A program made the position numbers and the translations under genes. This document shows positions 1 through 9,024 of a stretch of DNA of 64,000 nt, one piece after another. The DNA comes from Pseudooceanicola marinus (GTDB lineage Bacteria > Pseudomonadota > Alphaproteobacteria > Rhodobacterales > Rhodobacteraceae), in NCBI RefSeq assembly GCF_020177265.1, contig NZ_JAIVMC010000001.1, positions 620,001-684,000 of the forward strand. Reading direction: 5' to 3'. Positions within the stretch are counted from its first letter, which is position 1; each line of letters opens with the position of its first letter. The notes beneath the pieces were generated by a model. That model made no database searches, was not told the DNA's origin, and saw only the letters and a program-made list of their open reading frames with translations.

Positions 1-445
1 CTGGACCGGGGACCGCAGCACGCGCCGGGCGCTGGCCACGCTGGCCCTGTACGGCAGCACCGACTGGCGCGCCCTGACCCTGACGCCGCAGGTCGAACTG
101 CTCTGGGGCCGCGAGCGCATCGGCGCCTTCACGGTCACCGACGGCTTCGGCACCGCCCGCGTCCCCGAGGCCGAGGTCTGGGCCGCCCGCCTGGCGCTGT
201 CGACCCGGGTGGAATGGGCCACGGAGGCCCTGAACGCCCCCGCCCTGGCCTTCGTCACCCCGACGCTGAACTGGGACACCGGGTCGGAAACCTCCGGCAC
301 CCGCCCCTCCGCCGCGCTGGAGCTGGGCCTGCGCAGCACCGGCCGCGGCCCCTGGTCGGGCGAGATCTCCCTCGCCGCCGACGGCCTGGGCGACGACAAC
401 CTCGACGCCTGGACCCTCCGCCTCAGCGCAGCGCGACGGTTCTGA
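1..445 (+). CDS. Autotransporter-type outer-membrane beta-barrel, C-terminal fragment
   Basis: The reading frame is open from base 2 to a stop at 443-445, so only the last ~147 residues are inside the window. The translation alternates short hydrophobic/aromatic strands with turns (for example 'LTPQVELLWGRERIGAF' and 'LELGLRSTGRGPWSGEISL') and ends in Arg-Arg-Phe. A terminal Phe preceded by alternating residues is the usual outer-membrane barrel insertion signal. This matches the C-terminal barrel of type V secretion autotransporters. The passenger domain lies upstream, so its role cannot be judged. Confidence 0.6.
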   Translation, partial: WTGDRSTRRALATLALYGSTDWRALTLTPQVELLWGRERIGAFTVTDGFGTARVPEAEVWAARLALSTRVEWATEALNAPALAFVTPTLNWDTGSETSGTRPSAALELGLRSTGRGPWSGEISLAADGLGDDNLDAWTLRLSAARRF

Positions 446-886
446 ACTCGGCCGTGATTCTCGATCATGACCGGGCCGCAGCGCAAATCCGTCTCGTGAC
501 ACCTGCCATCAGCAGGTATCACGGGCCTTGCCGCATCGGACCGATGATCAAGTCGGAGGAGACCGGGCTGACCTGCGCCAAGCACGGCTGGATCCAGGTC
601 CTGCGCCGGTTTCGGGATAGCCTGAGCCTGACGACGGCGCTGACTGTCATGGACACCCGCGCCGGAGTTCTAACCGAGCCCGAAAAGACACCGGTCGCCC
701 CGTTCGATTGGTGCGATGCCGGTCAGCATTTGCAGATCGCGACCACAGATCGCTTTGCCTGCCGCAGGAGCGAAGAGATTGCGAAACTAGTGAAACTGCG
801 GAATCGCTGAAAAGCGGCTTGTCTCAAGTCCCGTTCAACACACGACCCCCCGGTCAAAGGAGATGCGTCGCAAGTGATTGAGAGTG
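446..886. other. Intergenic stretch between the barrel gene and tRNA-Pro
   Basis: No convincing gene is visible in these 441 bases. An 88-codon frame from an ATG at 544 to a stop at 810 reads in plus frame 1. It has no clear ribosome binding site and no family resemblance I recognise. It could be a remnant, because the stretch lies directly beyond the 3' end of a tRNA gene, a common integration point. I see no integrase and no repeated tRNA tail inside the window. Confidence 0.4.
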
Positions 887-963
887 TGGTCGGGGCGGCG
901 AGATTCGAACTCACGACCCCCTGTACCCAAAACAGGTGCGCTACCAGACTGCGCTACGCCCCG
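887..963 (-). tRNA. tRNA-Pro, anticodon UGG
   Basis: The minus strand folds as a complete 77-base tRNA. The acceptor stem CGGGGCG pairs with CGCCCCG, the D arm contains AGTCTGGTAGC, and the anticodon stem CCTGT/ACAGG carries the loop TTTGGGT, giving anticodon TGG. The T arm contains GTTCGAATC. The 3' end encodes discriminator A followed by CCA. The gene reads proline codons, mainly CCA and by wobble CCG. Confidence 0.95.
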
Positions 964-1054
964 GACCGTGCGCCTCTCTAGCGGCTCGGGACCGGGTTGA
1001 AAAGGGCCTGTTGCACCCTAACCGCCCGGCCGGGCGTGAAAGCGCGCTGCGGTC

Positions 1055-1534
1055 TCAATCGCAGGGGGCGGCGGCCAGGTCCTGATCGACCGCCGGATGG
1101 CGCAGGACGGAGCCTTCGCCGATGCCCATGCGCTCGGCCAGACCGCCGTTGATTTCCAGAACGTACTGGCTGTCGCCGCCCGGAAGGCTGGTCTCGTCCA
1201 GCGGCTTGCCATGCTGGATGACGTTCAGCGCACCGGTCTCGTCGAAGAAGATGATATCCAGCGGAATCAACGTGTTGCGCATCCAGAACGCCAGCGGGCG
1301 CTGCTGCGGGAAGACGAAGAGCATCCCCTCGCCCAACCCCATGCTTTCGCGGTTCATCAGGCCCTGCTGGCGCTCTGCGGGCTCATCCGCGATCTCGACG
1401 CGGAAGGCCGCGACAGCACCCTCGGGGCCGACGATCTCGGCCCGGTCCGCCCGGCAGGCGGCATTGGCCAGCCCGGTCGCGGTCAGAAGCACCGCCAGGG
1501 CGGTGGCAGAACGTGCAAGAATTCGAGGCAACAT
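1055..1534 (-). CDS. DUF192 family secreted protein
   Basis: The 159-residue protein starts at an ATG preceded by AGGAG. Residues 1-25 form a signal peptide ending in Ala-Asn-Ala, so the mature protein is probably periplasmic. The rest matches DUF192: 'RQQGLMNRESM', 'GMLFVFP' and 'FWMRNTLIPLDIIFFD' are the family hallmarks. No biochemical role is established for this family that I can rely on. It lies 108 bp downstream of the cold-shock gene on the same strand, as it often does in alphaproteobacteria, and may be co-transcribed with it. Confidence 0.85.
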   Translation of the reverse strand: MLPRILARSATALAVLLTATGLANAACRADRAEIVGPEGAVAAFRVEIADEPAERQQGLMNRESMGLGEGMLFVFPQQRPLAFWMRNTLIPLDIIFFDETGALNVIQHGKPLDETSLPGGDSQYVLEINGGLAERMGIGEGSVLRHPAVDQDLAAAPCD

Positions 1535-1642
1535 CGGAGCTCCTTTCGCGACACGAGATCGAGCCTGCCACGCGGTGGCGGCTAAGGCCAGCAGCGGGTG
1601 CAGAATGGACGGGGCGAAACGCCCGCCCGGCGCCCCGGTCAG

Positions 1643-2167
1643 CTAACGCGCGGCGGCCTCCCAGGCACAGATCTCGGTGGCCATGCGGCCCCGCTTGCCG
1701 TCGATCACGCGCATCGCCACCGCCTCGCCCGGGGCCAGGTCGGCCAGGCCGGAGGCGCGCAGCACCTCGACGTGAATGAAGACGTCCTCGGTCCGGCCGA
1801 AGACATTGGCGAACCCGAACCCCTTGATCTTGTCGAACCACTTGACCCGGGCCGGTTCCATCGCGATGGACTGCAACACCTCCGGGTCCAGCGCCTGGAA
1901 ATCCTCCAGGACAGCGGTTCCTGCGCCTTCGGGCGGCGCGATCTCGAGCACCTCAATCGCCTGCACGCCACGCTGCGTCTTCTGGATCAGGATCTCTACC
2001 TTGGCGCCATCGGCGACCGAACTCTGGCCGAAATTCCGCAGCACGTTCGCGTGCAACAGAATATCGGGTCCCCCTTCATCGGCGACGACAAAGCCGAACC
2101 CCCTCGCCGGATCGAACCATTTCACACGGCCCGACAGCTTCCGGGTGCTATCGTCAAGCTGATTCAC
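1643..2167 (-). CDS. Two-domain cold-shock protein
   Basis: This 174-residue protein carries two cold-shock domains joined by an acidic linker. Domain 1 (about residues 11-75) has 'GRVKWFDPARGFGFVV' with RNP2 'DILLHANVL'. Domain 2 (about 106-170) has 'ARVKWFDKIKGFGFANV' with RNP2 'DVFIHVEVL'. The doubled architecture is typical of alphaproteobacterial Csp proteins, which bind single-stranded RNA and melt structure. The start is a GTG at 2167 preceded by GGGG. Nothing in the upstream bases shows whether it is cold-induced. Confidence 0.9.
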   Translation of the reverse strand: MNQLDDSTRKLSGRVKWFDPARGFGFVVADEGGPDILLHANVLRNFGQSSVADGAKVEILIQKTQRGVQAIEVLEIAPPEGAGTAVLEDFQALDPEVLQSIAMEPARVKWFDKIKGFGFANVFGRTEDVFIHVEVLRASGLADLAPGEAVAMRVIDGKRGRMATEICAWEAAAR

Positions 2168-2321
2168 AACATTCCCCGCAATTTACCACGGCGGCCCGTC
2201 CCCACAGCGACCACCCGGCACCCACATCGTCCTTAACAACTCCAACCACGTACCATTGGCAAGGGGCGCCTTGCCACACATTTCCCATCACTTCGGGCGC
2301 TTTTGCTTGCGCCCCGGTGCG

Positions 2322-2927
2322 TCACGGGTTCAACCGTTGCACCTGCCAGGCACTGGCCTCGTCCTCTCGCGTCCAGCGGAACCGGTCGTGCAGACGAAAC
2401 GCGCCGTCTGCCCAGAACTCGATTTCCACCGGGCGTATCTTGTACCCGCCCCAGAACGGCGGCCGTTTCGGGTTGGTCCCATGGGTCGCGGTGACTTTCG
2501 CCACCTCTGCCATCAAGGACGCCCGCGACGCCAAGGGGCGCGATTGCCGCGACGCCCAGGCCCCCAGTCGGGATTTCAGCGAGCGCGATTCGTAGTAGGC
2601 GTCTGCCTCGGGCCCGTCAAAACGGGCCACCGGACCACGCACGCGAATCTGCCGCCGCAAGCTTTTCCAGTGAATGACAAACGCAGCTTTCCCCGCCGCG
2701 TCAAGTTCATTGGCCTTGCAACTTTCGTAGTTCGTATAAAAAACAAAGCCATCCGCCAGAATTTCCTTCAACAGGACCATTCTGACGTTGGGTAAGCCGT
2801 TGCTGTCCACGGTGGACAGGGCAATGGCGTTCGGGTCGTTCATCTCGCTGGCCTCGGCCTCGTCCAGCCAGTGACGCGCCAGGACGAACGGGTCCTCCCC
2901 GGCGAAAATACCCTCACGATCCGACAT
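2322..2927 (-). CDS. pdxH: Pyridoxine/pyridoxamine 5'-phosphate oxidase
   Basis: PdxH oxidises pyridoxine or pyridoxamine 5'-phosphate to pyridoxal 5'-phosphate using FMN and O2. The 201-residue length is normal. Recognisable segments are the N-terminal '[23 protein letters not shown]', '[15 protein letters not shown]', the FMN-contacting '[13 protein letters not shown]' and the C-terminal signature ending 'WQVQRLNP'. The ATG at 2927 has a clear GAAGGAG site. The gene is transcribed away from fabI, and the two starts share a ~120-bp intergenic region. Confidence 0.95.
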   Translation of the reverse strand: MSDREGIFAGEDPFVLARHWLDEAEASEMNDPNAIALSTVDSNGLPNVRMVLLKEILADGFVFYTNYESCKANELDAAGKAAFVIHWKSLRRQIRVRGPVARFDGPEADAYYESRSLKSRLGAWASRQSRPLASRASLMAEVAKVTATHGTNPKRPPFWGGYKIRPVEIEFWADGAFRLHDRFRWTREDEASAWQVQRLNP

Positions 2928-3048
2928 TGCGTGCTCCTTCTCGAAACAGGACCGCCACGGTGTTTCCGCTACGGTCGCGGGCAGGCTTGAAGCGCCCTGA
3001 CCTATCGCTTAAGGGAGTTTGACCGAAAGTTACAGGGCGGAGCGCGAT

Positions 3049-3855
<807 letters not shown>

Positions 3856-3882
3856 TCGGCCCACCCGGCCGGTCCCGGATGA

Positions 3883-3909
3883 ACGGAGGGGCCATGGCTC
3901 CTCCGTTTT
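3883..3909 (+). terminator. Rho-independent terminator after fabI
   Basis: An 11-bp stem (ACGGAGGGGCC with GGCTCCTCCGT, one G-U) closes a two-base loop and runs into TTTT. It sits 27 bases after the fabI stop and before the LysE gene. Confidence 0.8.
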
Positions 3910-3967
3910 GCGTTTCACCGGGTCCACGCGCCCTTGGCCCGCGTGCCCAACACACGAGAGGCCCCCG

Positions 3968-4612
3968 ATGCTCTCCGTCCTGCTGTCCGTCTTCGCCGTG
4001 CACCTGGTGGCCGCGATCTCTCCCGGCCCGGCCGTGCTGATGACCATGCGCACGGCGATCACCGGCGGCTTTGCCCGTGGCGGCGCCTTCGCTGTCGGCG
4101 TGGGGATCGGCGCGGTCGCCTGGGCCGCGGCGGCGGTGCTGGGGCTGGCCACGCTGTTCGAGATCGCGCCGCGCCTGCTGATCGCGCTGAAGATCGCAGG
4201 TGCCGCCTACCTGCTTCACCTGGCCTGGAAGATGTGGCGCGGCGCGGACCAGCCGCTGACGCTGGCCCCCGACGCCGCCAGCGGGCTGGCCCCGGTTGGG
4301 CCGCAGACGCCCCGCCTGCGCGACCTGGCCCGCCTGACCCTGCGGGGCGTGACCACCCAGCTGGCCAACCCGAAACCGGCGGTCTTCTTCGGCGCGGTCT
4401 TCGTCACCGTGGTGCCCCATGATGCCGGACCCGGCCTTTTCGTGGCGATCCTCGGCGTGGTCTTTGCCAATGAAACCCTGTGGAACCTGGCGGTGGCGCG
4501 GATTTTCTCGCTTGATCGCGCGCGCGCAGGCTATACACGACTAAAATCCGCGATCGACCGCGTGCTCGGCACCGCCCTGGCGGCGCTCGGCATCAAGGTC
4601 GCCGCCTTCTGA
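3968..4612 (+). CDS. LysE/RhtB family amino-acid exporter
   Basis: The 214-residue membrane protein begins 'MLSVLLSVFAVHLVAAISPGPAVLM'. The 'ISPGPA' motif in the first helix is the signature of the LysE/RhtB exporter superfamily, and about six hydrophobic segments follow. Members export amino acids such as lysine, threonine or homoserine lactone; the substrate here cannot be read from sequence. The ATG at 3968 follows GAGAGGCCCCCG and is preferred over an in-frame ATG at 3908 that lies within the preceding terminator. Confidence 0.85.
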   Translation: MLSVLLSVFAVHLVAAISPGPAVLMTMRTAITGGFARGGAFAVGVGIGAVAWAAAAVLGLATLFEIAPRLLIALKIAGAAYLLHLAWKMWRGADQPLTLAPDAASGLAPVGPQTPRLRDLARLTLRGVTTQLANPKPAVFFGAVFVTVVPHDAGPGLFVAILGVVFANETLWNLAVARIFSLDRARAGYTRLKSAIDRVLGTALAALGIKVAAF

Positions 4613-4660
4613 GAACACGCGCGCCCCGGTCCGCCGGAGCCCAAGACGAAAGGATCACCG

Positions 4661-5185
4661 ATGGTCGACAACCGCCTGCCGCATGAAAAGGGCTTCCACG
4701 TTTCCTGGGACCAGATCCACCGCGACTCCCGGGCCCTGGCCTGGCGGCTGGACAACCACGGCCCCCTCGAAGGCGGCGCATGGAAGGCCGTGGTGGCCAT
4801 CACCCGCGGCGGCATGGCCCCGGCGATGATCGTCGCGCGCGAACTGGACATCCGCACCGTCGACACGATCTCGGTGAAATCCTACCACTCGGGCGGCGGC
4901 AAGGCCGACCAGCGCCGCGAGGCCGAGGTGCTGAAATCCCCCGACCCGGAGATGATGGGCGACGGGACCGGCATCCTGATCATCGACGATCTGGTGGACA
5001 CCGGCAAGACGCTGGAACTGGTCCGCACCCTCTACCCCAAGGCCCATGTCGCCACGGTCTACGCCAAACCGCAGGGGCGTCCGCAGGTCGAAACCTTCAT
5101 CACCGAGGTTTCCCAGGACACCTGGATCTTCTTCCCCTGGGACATGGCGCTGCAATACGTCGAACCCTATCGCGGCACCGAGTGA
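4661..5185 (+). CDS. gpt: Xanthine-guanine phosphoribosyltransferase
   Basis: This type I phosphoribosyltransferase (174 residues) salvages guanine and xanthine with PRPP to GMP and XMP. The PRPP-binding loop is seen as '[15 protein letters not shown]', and the N-terminal '[15 protein letters not shown]' together with '[22 protein letters not shown]' matches Gpt rather than Hpt. The ATG follows GAAAGGATCACCG. It ends before a strong terminator and has no functionally linked neighbour. Confidence 0.93.
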   Translation: MVDNRLPHEKGFHVSWDQIHRDSRALAWRLDNHGPLEGGAWKAVVAITRGGMAPAMIVARELDIRTVDTISVKSYHSGGGKADQRREAEVLKSPDPEMMGDGTGILIIDDLVDTGKTLELVRTLYPKAHVATVYAKPQGRPQVETFITEVSQDTWIFFPWDMALQYVEPYRGTE

Positions 5186-5230
5186 TCCGCACGCCGGGCG
5201 GCCCCGGCGCAGACGTTCCCGCATACGACG

Positions 5231-5257
5231 ACGGGCGCCCATGCGGGCGCCCGTTTT
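5231..5257 (+). terminator. Terminator after gpt
   Basis: A perfect 10-bp GC-rich stem (ACGGGCGCCC / GGGCGCCCGT) with loop ATGC is followed by TTTT, 46 bases after the gpt stop. Confidence 0.85.
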
Positions 5258-5312
5258 CCATATGCCGCCGCGGCGAAGGGCCGGATCATCGCGACCCGGC
5301 TCCTCTTTACCT

Positions 5313-5342
5313 CGTGAAAAAACTCCGGGGGGCGGTGCCCCC
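5313..5342. repeat. Short intergenic repeat, 'ACTCCGGGGG...GCCCCC' type
   Basis: The string AAAAAACTCCGGGGGGC followed by GGTGCCCCC can fold into a small G/C hairpin. A related copy occurs at 45351-45405. From general familiarity, such 'ACTCCGGGG...GCCCC' units recur between genes in Rhodobacterales genomes. The function is unknown; it may be REP-like. Confidence 0.45.
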
Positions 5343-5354
5343 TTCCTGCCCGGC

Positions 5355-6215
5355 TCAGGCCAGCGCGGCCTTGACCGTCTCCTGCCAGGGCGTCGACTTG
5401 CGCCCGATCAGCGCCTCCAGGTCGGCGCCACTGCCTTCCAGATCGCCCTTGGCGGCATGGGCGGAACTGTCGGCCAGCATATGCGCCACGACCTCCGGCA
5501 GGCCCGCGTCCATGTAGACCGCCTTCAGCTCGGCCTCGGGCATATCGGCATAGACCACCTCGCGCCCCGCGACGCGGCTGACCTCAGCGGCGAACTCGGT
5601 CATGTCGAAGCTCTCGCTGCCCGCCAGCTCGTAGGTGCCAGCGGCGTCGTCCTTCACCAGCACGGCGGCTGCGGCCTCGGCGTAGTCGGCACGCGTGGCG
5701 GGGCTGTAGCGGCCCGCGCCGCTGGCGCCGATGATCGCGCCCGCTTCAAGCGCCTGGCCCAGGCTGCCGGTCAGGTTCTCGGTGTACCAACCGTTGCGCA
5801 GCAGGGCGACCGGCAGGCCGCTATCGGCCAGCATCGCCTCGGTCGCGCGGTGATCCACGCCCAGCCACAGCCCGCTCTCGTCGGCGCGCAGGATCGAGGT
5901 ATAGGCAATCAGCTCCACGCCCGCGTCCTTGGCGGCGTCGATCACGCTCTTGTGCTGCGCGGCACGGTCATTGCCAACCTCGCTGGAGGAGATCAGCAGC
6001 ACCCGAGAGATCCCCGACATGGCACGCGCCAGGGCGTCCGCATCGCCGTAGCTGGCCAGGCGAACCTCGACGCCCTTCGCCTCCAGGGGCGCGGCCGCTT
6101 CGGCCCGGCGCACCATGGCCACCACCCGCTCCGCCGGCACCTTCGCCAGCAGGCTGTCCACCACCAGGGCGCCCAGTTGGCCCGATGCGCCGGTCACAAG
6201 AATCTTGTCGCTCAT
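5355..6215 (-). CDS. qorB: NmrA-like NAD(P)H:quinone oxidoreductase
   Basis: The 286-residue protein has an N-terminal Rossmann motif 'ILVTGASGQLGALVVDSLL' and the atypical-SDR features of the NmrA/QorB group: 'ERVVAMVRR', 'HKSVIDAAKDAGVELIAYTSIL' and 'LLRNGWYTENL'. Escherichia coli QorB (YtfG) is the closest described relative and reduces quinones with NADPH. In E. coli it is also divergent from an HxlR-type regulator (YtfH), as here. I infer redox- or electrophile-responsive quinone reduction under control of that neighbour. Confidence 0.8.
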   Translation of the reverse strand: MSDKILVTGASGQLGALVVDSLLAKVPAERVVAMVRRAEAAAPLEAKGVEVRLASYGDADALARAMSGISRVLLISSSEVGNDRAAQHKSVIDAAKDAGVELIAYTSILRADESGLWLGVDHRATEAMLADSGLPVALLRNGWYTENLTGSLGQALEAGAIIGASGAGRYSPATRADYAEAAAAVLVKDDAAGTYELAGSESFDMTEFAAEVSRVAGREVVYADMPEAELKAVYMDAGLPEVVAHMLADSSAHAAKGDLEGSGADLEALIGRKSTPWQETVKAALA

Positions 6216-6277
6216 GTCGTTCTCCAGTGTCTCGATCCCCTGCCGATGGCCTTTCCACCGGTCTCCTGTCGGGGTAT

Positions 6278-6294
6278 GGTCTCAAATGTAGACC
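6278..6294. promoter_or_regulatory. Inverted repeat between qorB and the HxlR gene
   Basis: GGTCT and AGACC flank a 7-base spacer in the 112-bp divergent region. It lies 33 bases before the HxlR start codon. It is a candidate operator for the HxlR regulator, but the arms are short and could be chance. Confidence 0.35.
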
Positions 6295-6327
6295 GACGAC
6301 TGCAGCCCGTGAAGGAGGCACTAATAA

Positions 6328-6786
6328 ATGACAAGGGAACATCCGGGTAACCCCGTCGTGCTGGACGCCACCGCGCGCCAGGTGCTGCAGGTCTTCTCGG
6401 AGAAATCCGCGGCGCTTTTCGCACCCGAGGCACCTGCGCCGGACATGGACAATTGCCCGGTCCGTGACGTGCTGGCCCGCGTGGGCGACAAGTGGAGCCT
6501 GCTGATCCTCGTGGCCCTGTCGCAGCAGCCGCACAGGTTCTCGGCCCTGCAGCGCCAGGTCGGCGACATTTCCAAACGGATGCTGACACAATCGCTGCGC
6601 ATGCTGGAACGCGACGGGCTGGTCTCGCGCCATGTTTTCCCGACGAAACCGCCCTCGGTGGAATATGCGCTGACCGCGCTTGGCGAGGCCGCGCTGGTGC
6701 CGATCGCCGCGCTGCTGGACTGGGCTGCCGGTGCACATGACGACATCCGCGCCGCGCGCCTGCGCTACGACGCCGAGGCAGGCTGA
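6328..6786 (+). CDS. HxlR family transcriptional regulator
   Basis: The 152-residue protein carries the HxlR winged-helix signature: '[23 protein letters not shown]', then '[31 protein letters not shown]' and the wing '[12 protein letters not shown]'. The Cys in 'NCPV' is the position often used for redox sensing in this family. Divergent placement next to a quinone reductase suggests it controls that gene. The start ATG follows GAAGGAGGCACTAATAA. Confidence 0.88.
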   Translation: MTREHPGNPVVLDATARQVLQVFSEKSAALFAPEAPAPDMDNCPVRDVLARVGDKWSLLILVALSQQPHRFSALQRQVGDISKRMLTQSLRMLERDGLVSRHVFPTKPPSVEYALTALGEAALVPIAALLDWAAGAHDDIRAARLRYDAEAG

Positions 6787-6805
6787 CCCTCCGGCCCCTG
6801 CGGGC

Positions 6806-7498
6806 CTAGTCCATCAGCCAGGCGAAGGACCGGTGTAGCAACCCGCGCGCGCCCTGGCTGATCAGCGGCCCATGGGCCATCAGCAACTGATCGGCGCGCC
6901 AATCCAGCACGTCCGTGACCGCACAGCGCGCCGCCTTGCGGTCCATAAAGGACAGACGAAACCGCCAGGGCACGCGAGGTTCCTCGCCCAGGATCCCGTC
7001 CAGCCGGGCGATCTGTTCCCGCCAACCGCCGAACCAGCCCGCCGGCAACTGCTGCATCAGGTCCGCGACCAGCACCGTCCGGCTGAGGCGATGAAAGAAC
7101 AGCACCTCGGTGGTGTAGATATTGCCCGGCACGGGCACCTGGTCGATCTGCCCGGCCCAAAGCGGCGGCGGGTCAGCGGACAGCTCATGATTCCGGGGCA
7201 GATCGGGGTGGCGCCGGGCCATGCCCGGAGCCATGTAGAGCTCTGCCTGCGGATAGACCTGCGCCCATTCCGCCATCCAGCGTTCGTGAAAATGGTTCGG
7301 CGACACCAAGGCGCGCACCTCTCCCAACCGGTCGACCTCGCGGCGCATCTTGTCGGTCATCGGCGTCGGCGACCAGACCCAGAGACTGCCGTCGGCCAGC
7401 TGTGCCACGGCCATGCGCGTGGGATAGACGAACCCGGCGAGCGCCGGGGCGACCGGCCCCTCGTCCGTCCAAAGACCACGACCAAACGGCACAAGCAT
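6806..7498 (-). CDS. DUF4336 family protein (metallo-beta-lactamase-like fold)
   Basis: From the ATG at 7498 the protein has 230 residues and begins 'MLVPFGRGLWTDEGPV', the usual DUF4336 N-terminus. An upstream in-frame ATG at 7669 would add 57 residues with no family match. 'ALVSPNHFHERWMAEWAQVYPQAELYMAPGM' resembles the metal-binding region of metallo-beta-lactamase hydrolases, but the canonical HxHxDH motif is absent. The function is not established. Confidence 0.75.
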   Translation of the reverse strand: MLVPFGRGLWTDEGPVAPALAGFVYPTRMAVAQLADGSLWVWSPTPMTDKMRREVDRLGEVRALVSPNHFHERWMAEWAQVYPQAELYMAPGMARRHPDLPRNHELSADPPPLWAGQIDQVPVPGNIYTTEVLFFHRLSRTVLVADLMQQLPAGWFGGWREQIARLDGILGEEPRVPWRFRLSFMDRKAARCAVTDVLDWRADQLLMAHGPLISQGARGLLHRSFAWLMD

Positions 7499-7717
7499 GC
7501 CAGATTCCCCTAGGTCACCTAATCGAGTTACTTTCCACTTAGCGCCTTTTGCCGCGACGCGGCAAGACGCCAGCGCAGGGAACCGGCGCAACCCCGCCAG
7601 CCACTTCCCCTGCTGGGCCAGCCCTGCTAGCGTCCGCGCGAACCATGCGCCCTCCGCAGGGCACATCATCCTTGATCATTGCCGACGTGCCTGACACGTC
7701 CGACCGGAGGGGCCCAG

Positions 7718-8896
7718 ATGTCATCCACCACGCGCACCAAGGCCACCTTCCTGCCCCCCGTGATGGAGGCAAGGCGCTGGCTCGACGGCGTCGATTTTCC
7801 CGCCGACCGCCCGCTGATCAATGTCTCGCAGGCCGCGCCCGTCGCGCCGCCGCCGCCGCCCCTGATCGCGGCGATGAAAGAGGCGATGGACCGGCCCGAG
7901 ACGCACCTCTACGGTCCCGTGCTAGGCCTGCCGGGCCTGCGCGCCCGCATCGCCGCCGACTGGTCGGCGGCCTACGGCGGTGAGGTTTCGGACGCGCAGG
8001 TGGCGATCACCGCCGGCTGCAACCAGGCCTTCTGCGCCACCATCGCCGCGCTGACCGGTGAGGGGGACGAGGTGATCCTGCCCACGCCCTGGTACTTCAA
8101 TCACAAGATGTGGCTGGACATGCAGGGTGTGCGCGCCGTGCCCCTGCCCTGCGAGGCCGACATGCTGCCCGATCCCGACCGCGCAGCGACCCTGATCACG
8201 GAGCTCACCCGCGCCATCGTCCTGGTCACGCCCAACAACCCCGCGGGCACCGAGTATCCGCCCGAGCTGATCGCGGCCTTCCGCGACCTGGCCCGCGCCC
8301 GGGGGATCAAGCTGATCCTCGACGAGACCTACCGCGACTTCCACAGCTCGGACGCGGCGCCGCATGATCTGTTCACCGATCCCGACTGGGATGACGTGCT
8401 GATCCACCTCTACTCTTTCTCCAAGGCCTACCGCCTGACCGGCCATCGCACCGGCGCCATCGTCGCCTCGGTCAAGCTGCTGGAGGAGATGGAGAAGTTC
8501 CAGGATTGCGTCGCCATCTGCGCCCCGCAACTGGGCCAGATCGCGGCGCTTTGGGGGATGGAGAACCTCGGCCAATGGCTCGCCGGCGAACGGGCGGAGA
8601 TCCTGGCCCGGCGCGCCGCGATGCTGGCCGGGGCCGAACAGCTGGCCGCGGCGGGCTGGACCCTGCATTCGGCGGGGGCCTATTTCGCCTACCTGTCGCA
8701 TCCCTTCGCCGAAAGCTCTGCCGCACTGGCGCCACGCCTGGTGCGCGATGCAGGTCTGCTGATGCTGCCCGGCACCATGTTCACGCCCCCCGGCGACGGG
8801 CCCGGTATGCGCCAGATGCGCGTCGCCGTCGCCAATCTCGACCAGGCCGGGATCACCACCTTTCTCGACCGCGTAAGCGCCTTCGCCAGCGCCTGA
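7718..8896 (+). CDS. Class I/II pyridoxal-phosphate aminotransferase
   Basis: The 392-residue fold-type I enzyme starts at an ATG preceded by CGGAGGGG. Family features are 'ITAGCNQAFCATIAALTGEGDEVILPTPWYFN', the conserved 'TPNNPAGTEY', 'LILDETYRDF' and the PLP lysine K236 in 'SFSKAYRLTGHRTG'. A Trp-Tyr pair in the loop that stacks on PLP is consistent with aspartate/aromatic-type transaminases. The exact substrate is not determinable. It has no pathway neighbour. Confidence 0.85.
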   Translation: MSSTTRTKATFLPPVMEARRWLDGVDFPADRPLINVSQAAPVAPPPPPLIAAMKEAMDRPETHLYGPVLGLPGLRARIAADWSAAYGGEVSDAQVAITAGCNQAFCATIAALTGEGDEVILPTPWYFNHKMWLDMQGVRAVPLPCEADMLPDPDRAATLITELTRAIVLVTPNNPAGTEYPPELIAAFRDLARARGIKLILDETYRDFHSSDAAPHDLFTDPDWDDVLIHLYSFSKAYRLTGHRTGAIVASVKLLEEMEKFQDCVAICAPQLGQIAALWGMENLGQWLAGERAEILARRAAMLAGAEQLAAAGWTLHSAGAYFAYLSHPFAESSAALAPRLVRDAGLLMLPGTMFTPPGDGPGMRQMRVAVANLDQAGITTFLDRVSAFASA

Positions 8897-9024
8897 GGGC
8901 CATGCTTGCCCCTTGCGAGGCAAGTCTTTAACAAGGCCGCAACGCTTCGGGCGCACGCCCGGAGCCCCATTTCCGCACGCCCGCGCAAAGCCTTGCGCGC
9001 GCAGCAAAAACCGGAGGTTGCCGC

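Noticed and set aside
214-810. A 198-codon frame overlapping the autotransporter end
   Set aside because: Its first third is a shifted reading of the barrel gene; the rest has no ribosome site or family match.
3019-3048. TTG start giving FabI ten extra residues
   Set aside because: The extra residues do not resemble FabI N-termini, whereas the ATG at 3049 gives the expected beginning.
7499-7669. Longer start for the DUF4336 protein
   Set aside because: The extra 57 residues are basic and unlike the family, whose members start near 'MLVPFG'.
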